From positions 20,646,001 through 20,710,000 of the forward strand of contig NC_060112.1 of NCBI RefSeq assembly GCF_021155765.1: a DNA stretch of 64,000 nucleotides. The letters are read 5' to 3'. Within the stretch, counting starts at the first letter, position 1. Each line of letters starts with the position of its first letter. The DNA is from Diprion similis. Taxonomy: Eukaryota > Arthropoda > Insecta > Hymenoptera > Diprionidae. The translations under genes and the position numbers were made by a program. Under the pieces are notes generated by a model, which saw nothing but the letters and a program-made list of their open reading frames with translations, was not told the DNA's origin and did no database searches. Shown in pieces: positions 59,024-64,000 of the stretch.

Positions 59024-62000
59024 TTCGACACGCTTTCACGGAACTTGTTGTTTCACTTTGTCAAAGTCTCGATTGATTTCATTCTGCAGTAGAAGATCGG
59101 AATAGTTGGCAACAACTATTTCCCAACCGCATATGGATTGATTTTTCTAACCGAATAAAATTTCACCGGAATATTTTCACAGTACGCTTAAAGAACAATG
59201 CAGGATCCATTATATTCCAAGAAAACAATCACAACTCTATTGTTGATCAATTGTTTAGGTCAGGAGAGATGAACGCAGGTTTGTTCGATCGAGAACTTGT
59301 CAAGCATTTAATTCGACGCATTGTGTTTTAGCATAACTACATCTCGCTTAGCTAAAAACAACCATTTTACACCACACGCACAAATTTGAGTAATTTATTA
59401 CAGCTAGTTCAAGGTGAGATGAACCGAGGATAGAAAGCAAAGAGTCTTGGTCAATTCGAGATCAAGACTATGCCTGGAATGAAATTATGGTTTAAGGAAC
59501 GGCCGGTTGACGGTGGTTAATAGCATGGGAAAGGGAAAAATAAAAATACCTTGAAAGAGCTAGAGTAGGAGAAAGAAAGAGAGAGGATAAAGATAGTGGG
59601 GATAATGGTGGATATCTGCCAGCAGGATAGTGTGATTTGGCGTTGGTAGACGGAGAGGAAATTAGAGCGACGACGACTCTGCGAGTATGCATAAGATTTC
59701 CTTTGTTGCTTATCGCGTTGCAAAACACTTGCAGTAATTGTTTCTAATCAATGATTTGGTTTATTAAACGCAGCGATAACGTACCTCTGACTTCTTTACA
59801 ACGCAGCTCTTATGATTCATTGGAAATTTTTTATTTCGTCTCGAGGATTTACTTTTACACACATGTTTACGTGTAACACGTATTCTCAGAGGAAAAGTGG
59901 TTATTTCGTCAATCACTCGATTGCTTTGGCCTGCGTGATGAGGTTCTCTCAGCTTACCTGAAAACACCGATACAACTCGCCGTCTGTAGTTTTTTTTTTC
60001 TTTCTTTCTTTTTTTTCCTTGTCAACTGTCGGATCGAAAAACCACAAAGTCTTTACACATTCGCTTCTATTAGCATGAATTAAACTACGTATTTACCGCA
60101 AACCGATGAGTTTCATTACTGTGATATTCTAAATGCATATAACAACGTCTCTCTAGCTGCAGATGGTCTAGAGCTAAGAGTAAAATAAATTTGTGTTGTT
60201 GTATTATGCATACCTAATGTATAAACGAGACTGAAGCTAGCAGTGAGAATTAGCAGGAATCGTTCTAATGTTCATTCGAATAAGGTAGTGAAGTCCGAAA
60301 ATAAAAAATTTCGTGAAATACCTTAAATCCTCAATGCTTTTATATTTGTTTGTTTAACTTGAGCTGCCATCTTCAGCTTTATATGTATAAGATACTTACG
60401 ATAATCAAAGATGCTTACGATAACGTCTGGCAAGATTATTCGTCTACATATGAAAGAGTACCGTCGTATCGCTGCATCAAATTTCTTTTTCTAACAACGG
60501 CAATTAGGAGGGTGATAAGATCGAACAATTATCAAATCGACTTTGCCAATTAAGTGTGAATACACGTACAATACACATTTCACACAATTAAATGACTTGT
60601 TTGCCGCTTATATTGCCACCTGTGGCAATGACACGAATAATTAACTCAACCTTTACTTAATTTTTTCCATTGACATCGTGTTCTTTTGAAAAAATATCAA
60701 TGGAAACGCTCCATTTTGTGCGTTATATTTACTCCACGTGTCTGAACAACCGTAGCGTTGCTCTAAATCGCGAGGAAAATTAAAGGGGGACAGACGTATG
60801 TAGGTACGTGTCCCAGATTCTAATAGGTGTTAGTAGTCATGGTTTGTGAAATTAACTGCACCTTATAGTGCAGCGAGTATATCGTGGAATGTATACCGAT
60901 TCGACTTCGTTATAGCAGCAGGTGAAGGAAGATGAAATATGTGCTCATGCAGACAAATATTTGATTCGTTGATCTTCAGTTTCGTCAAACCGGTTTTAAA
61001 ATCATAATTTTAAACCTGTTATACGTCATCGGTATTTCAATAAATACAAAACGGTTCAAACACATTATACATACAAAAAAATATATATATTATAGGCGAA
61101 TGGTTTTGTAAATAAAACAAATTTACGTCTTGTATTATTCTGAGTATAATAGATAAAGCATGATTTTGTGTGCTTTTCGAAAAACTGAAAAATCTGTTTT
61201 TACTTCTATATGTTTAAACTATATATCTACTGCAGTGTTACATGGTTGTATTTCTTATACGCAAACATATAGGATATGTCTCAAATAAATTCTACAGGAC
61301 AAAAATTTATTTCGATGGAAAACTCGTGCGATTAAAATATCGGCTGCATTTCGAGACTAAAATGATTCTCGCGATCATTGTAAAATATGGTTGTATGGAA
61401 ACCTGATGGTTATCTTTCAATTTACAAAGATTTACGCCGCGGAGAAACCAGCAACTGCTTAGCGATTTACAGTATTACGCAAGAGCAATTAATCAGGAAT
61501 TCTGCTTAGTAGTTGTAGCCGACATTATCGTACAATCTCCTTAAAATACAGTTTAATACGTATTTTATAATTATCGCGAGCATTTCTTCTACACATAGTA
61601 TACGCGTGTGCATCGTTTTTTCCCTCATTGTCAGAAACAGCTGTTTAAGCAATAAAGAAGAAACAGATATATGTAAACCCAGACACAGTGGTATGTTTTT
61701 ACATAGTATAACGTATACGGAGATTATTTACGTCAAAACACTGCATAATAAAAGCGTAATAAAATTTTTTAACAATTATCGCCGGAGACTTTTGCCCAAA
61801 TTACAGTCCTTGAAAAGTATGATGTCTGTAATAACTGAATGCATTTTTCAGGATATATTCCAGTGTAGGCATATAACTGGTTCTTGTTATTAAAACCCTC
61901 ATTAAATTAACTCAGACATATGCAAATATTATGCAATTTTACGACAACGATATTGGATTGTTTCCAGCGAGTGACTCGCAGGCCGGAAGCAAAGCTCGGA

Positions 62001-62241
62001 GAATCGGAAGCCTCAACTTTTTTTTCAACGTACAAGCGCCATTGTGATATCAGGACAAAACAAAAACATCCTTTCATTCATGCGAATGAAAGTTTATCGG
62101 AGTAACGACTCATTGACTGGTAGTAAGAAAGACAATTGCCCATAAGGGTATTTTATTTCACTTATTTCATCATATAATACCTACGTATGTTGTATATATT
62201 TATGTTATTTCATTTTTTTTTTCTCTTGTAAATTTACTTAC
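59024..62241. other. noncoding DNA between candidate ATP7 first exons
   Basis: No exon supported. A possible untranslated exon ends at a GTAAGC donor on the minus strand near 59,958 but has no other support. A pyrimidine tract lies at about 59,991-60,017. Open frames at 59,492-59,728, 59,764-59,967, 60,350-60,553 and 61,606-61,893 match no family. Confidence 0.55.
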
Positions 62242-62297
62242 CACAGACTGTCGTCTTTCAGCTGGTGATACCGAAAACCATGCGCAATGCTCTTCAT
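62242..62297 (-). CDS. ATP7: candidate alternative first coding exon of ATP7 (distal)
   Basis: An ATG with A at -3 opens MKSIAHGFRYHQLKDDSL and ends TG at a consensus GTAAGT donor. This is the same phase and same split Trp codon as the proximal first exon (..DDSLW / ..SDIVW). Splicing over 8.7 kb to exon 2 at 53,575 would keep the frame. The last 16 bases of the two exon/donor boundaries also look alike. Position and signals support it; there is no protein match. Confidence 0.4.
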
Positions 62298-64000
62298 TTT
62301 AGATTAGTTATAAAATAATACTAATTTACTTAGAGGAGGATTAGATATTAGAAACGCGCACAGCTAGTCAGTCACTCACTGTTGTTCAATTCACATACAG
62401 CCACGGTCATAGTTTAGCTTTTTTGTTTCACACGGCCCATATGTTTAAACTATGATTATACAGTGTATATATCGCGTTCGTCATTTACGATTAAAGGTAC
62501 ATAAATACGTTTAAACACGACCGAGAAAATCGTTAAGTCGCGTTGAAAATTAACACCTGAAACAACACTTGAATATTACGTTTGTAAAATAAAAAAGCTT
62601 GCTTATTTTCCCAAAAGGCGATGTGGACGATAATTCGACGATGGGTTCTCTCACTGTCGCACGAATCGAAAGAAAGATCACATTAGAAAAAGATTAAAAA
62701 CAGATTCTTCCTATTATTATGTTTTTTCCTTTTCAACATTAACCGATATTTATAATTTTCGAATTTCCATTGCGGTTAGCTGATATAGATGCGTTCGGTA
62801 TAATACCCATTCGGTGACTGATAAGGCAGATCCGACGACTGTCGCGGTTGTCCACACAGTACTCGAGGTGTATCCACACCTTGTCGGCGCGACTTATCTG
62901 TTGTTACTACCGGCGAAGAATAAACCGAATGTTGCACCAGGAAGAGTGAGGGAGCACTGAGCGCGGTGTTTGCGTCGTGAAATTATCGCTAATCCGCAGA
63001 TGTTTTCCACACTCCGATTGACCGTCTAATCCGACAATAAGTGATAACTGAAGCTATTGAAATGCGAATTCCAAATTAGTGGGATGTTGGAAGAGAAAAG
63101 TGATGAAAATTCAAATTACTTCACCGTGAGAAAGGTTGGACGAGAATTTAAGTGCATGGGAGGTACTTCGGAACCGTCAAAAATAGATAACGATTAAACG
63201 CTCAATCTCCGATAGAGCCGAGTGCAATCGTCACAACAATTCCAACTCTGGTATTTTACGAGACGTTTCACGCCTGCAAGTCGGAGTCGTGTGCAATGTC
63301 AATATAAGAAAACACGCCGGACTGTGAGAACGGATTGTAATCTATGACATGAAATCTTACACGTGCGGACCGATAGTTACGTTACCCGATGTGCTCGACG
63401 TAGGCGTCGATCGAATGGGAATCGCATGGTGAAATATTGAGGATAATTTTAAGGAGGCTTCTGTTTCCGGCCAAAACTAAATTGGGAAGAAGCTACAGGT
63501 TTCACTGTGTTTGCGTACCACGTGCGCCCGGAAGTTTATGATTTTAACTCCACACTCATATAAGTGAGTAAGTAAGAAATTACAAAATGTACGTACGTAC
63601 GTCCAAGTGTCGCGGTTGAAATAATCGTTGCCAAAAAAAATCGGCATGCCATGCATTTAGCGAAATTGAGTAGCACGAACGGATGCACTACCTAAAAAAA
63701 AATGTCTTCTCAACTTTAGAAGAGGCAGTTATACAAGCGAGTTGAAGAAACCGCTCTCAATCGCTTACAATAGCGTTCACAGATCCTGATGTTGATTCAC
63801 GTGGAAAGTTAATTTACGCAGACAGTTTTTCCCTCGATCTTAGACCGTATTCGAAAAAAAACGCGCTATCTGAATTTTCATTACGGTAAAGGTTCGACAC
63901 GATATTTTAATATTTATCAAGCACTTCGTTAGTTGGCGGGGCGATACGTCGACGGTGAAACGAAAGATTTGAACGAACATTATTTTACTAGTAGTTTTCA
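62298..64000. other. distal upstream DNA, possible ATP7 promoter
   Basis: No coding exon seen. From about 62,760 to 63,500 base composition becomes less AT-rich and CpG more frequent, which fits a promoter for a minus-strand transcript starting at the distal ATP7 exon; this is inference. A short GTAC repeat lies at 63,591-63,603. Confidence 0.4.

Noticed and set aside
59492..59967. Minus-strand open frames near a GTAAGC donor
   Set aside because: No protein similarity; at most a noncoding upstream exon, which sequence alone cannot show.

Overview
This is eukaryotic nuclear DNA from an insect, most likely a hymenopteran. That assignment rests on protein similarity recalled from memory, the intron-rich genes, and AT-rich intergenic DNA carrying many small inverted-repeat elements; the species is not determined. 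Four protein-coding genes can be assembled exon by exon. All splice junctions use GT..AG, phases agree, and each total length is divisible by three.

Layout: (1) 1-5,028 is upstream DNA, ending in a CpG-rich stretch and probable 5'UTR. (2) 5,029-32,098 (+) is the SAD/BRSK kinase gene (fly sugar-free frosting): 13 coding exons, 814 residues, with a first intron of about 14 kb full of repeat debris. (3) 32,099-37,165 is AT-rich and geneless, probably partly the kinase 3'UTR. (4) 37,166-38,293 (+) is a four-exon Siva homologue of 169 residues. (5) 39,682-43,834 (+) is a three-exon gene for a 1,321-residue, Asn-rich, AT-hook protein that I do not recognise. (6) 47,024-54,113 (-) is the copper-transporting P1B-ATPase ATP7: 13 coding exons, 1,270 residues, four CxxC metal-binding domains. 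It is convergent with the AT-hook gene. (7) 54,114-64,000 is upstream DNA of ATP7. It holds two further candidate first coding exons and decayed transposons.

The genes do not form a pathway: neuronal polarity/synapse kinase, apoptosis regulator, putative chromatin protein and copper exporter. Siva and the AT-hook gene lie in tandem; the AT-hook gene and ATP7 are tail to tail.

Most notable: the ATP7 C-tail is split, with the conserved dileucine/acidic trafficking signal on a remote exon at 47,024-47,153, while the upstream exon reads on into a decoy ORF. ATP7 also has three phase-matched candidate first coding exons (62.3, 59.0 and 54.1 kb). A roughly 720 bp fold-back lies in kinase intron 1, and two TA-flanked MITE copies share nearly the same ends. 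A THAP-domain fossil follows a hAT-like terminus. The AT-hook protein has SUMO-interaction-like motifs. No wholly new system was identified; I found no tRNA, rRNA, CRISPR array or intact transposase.
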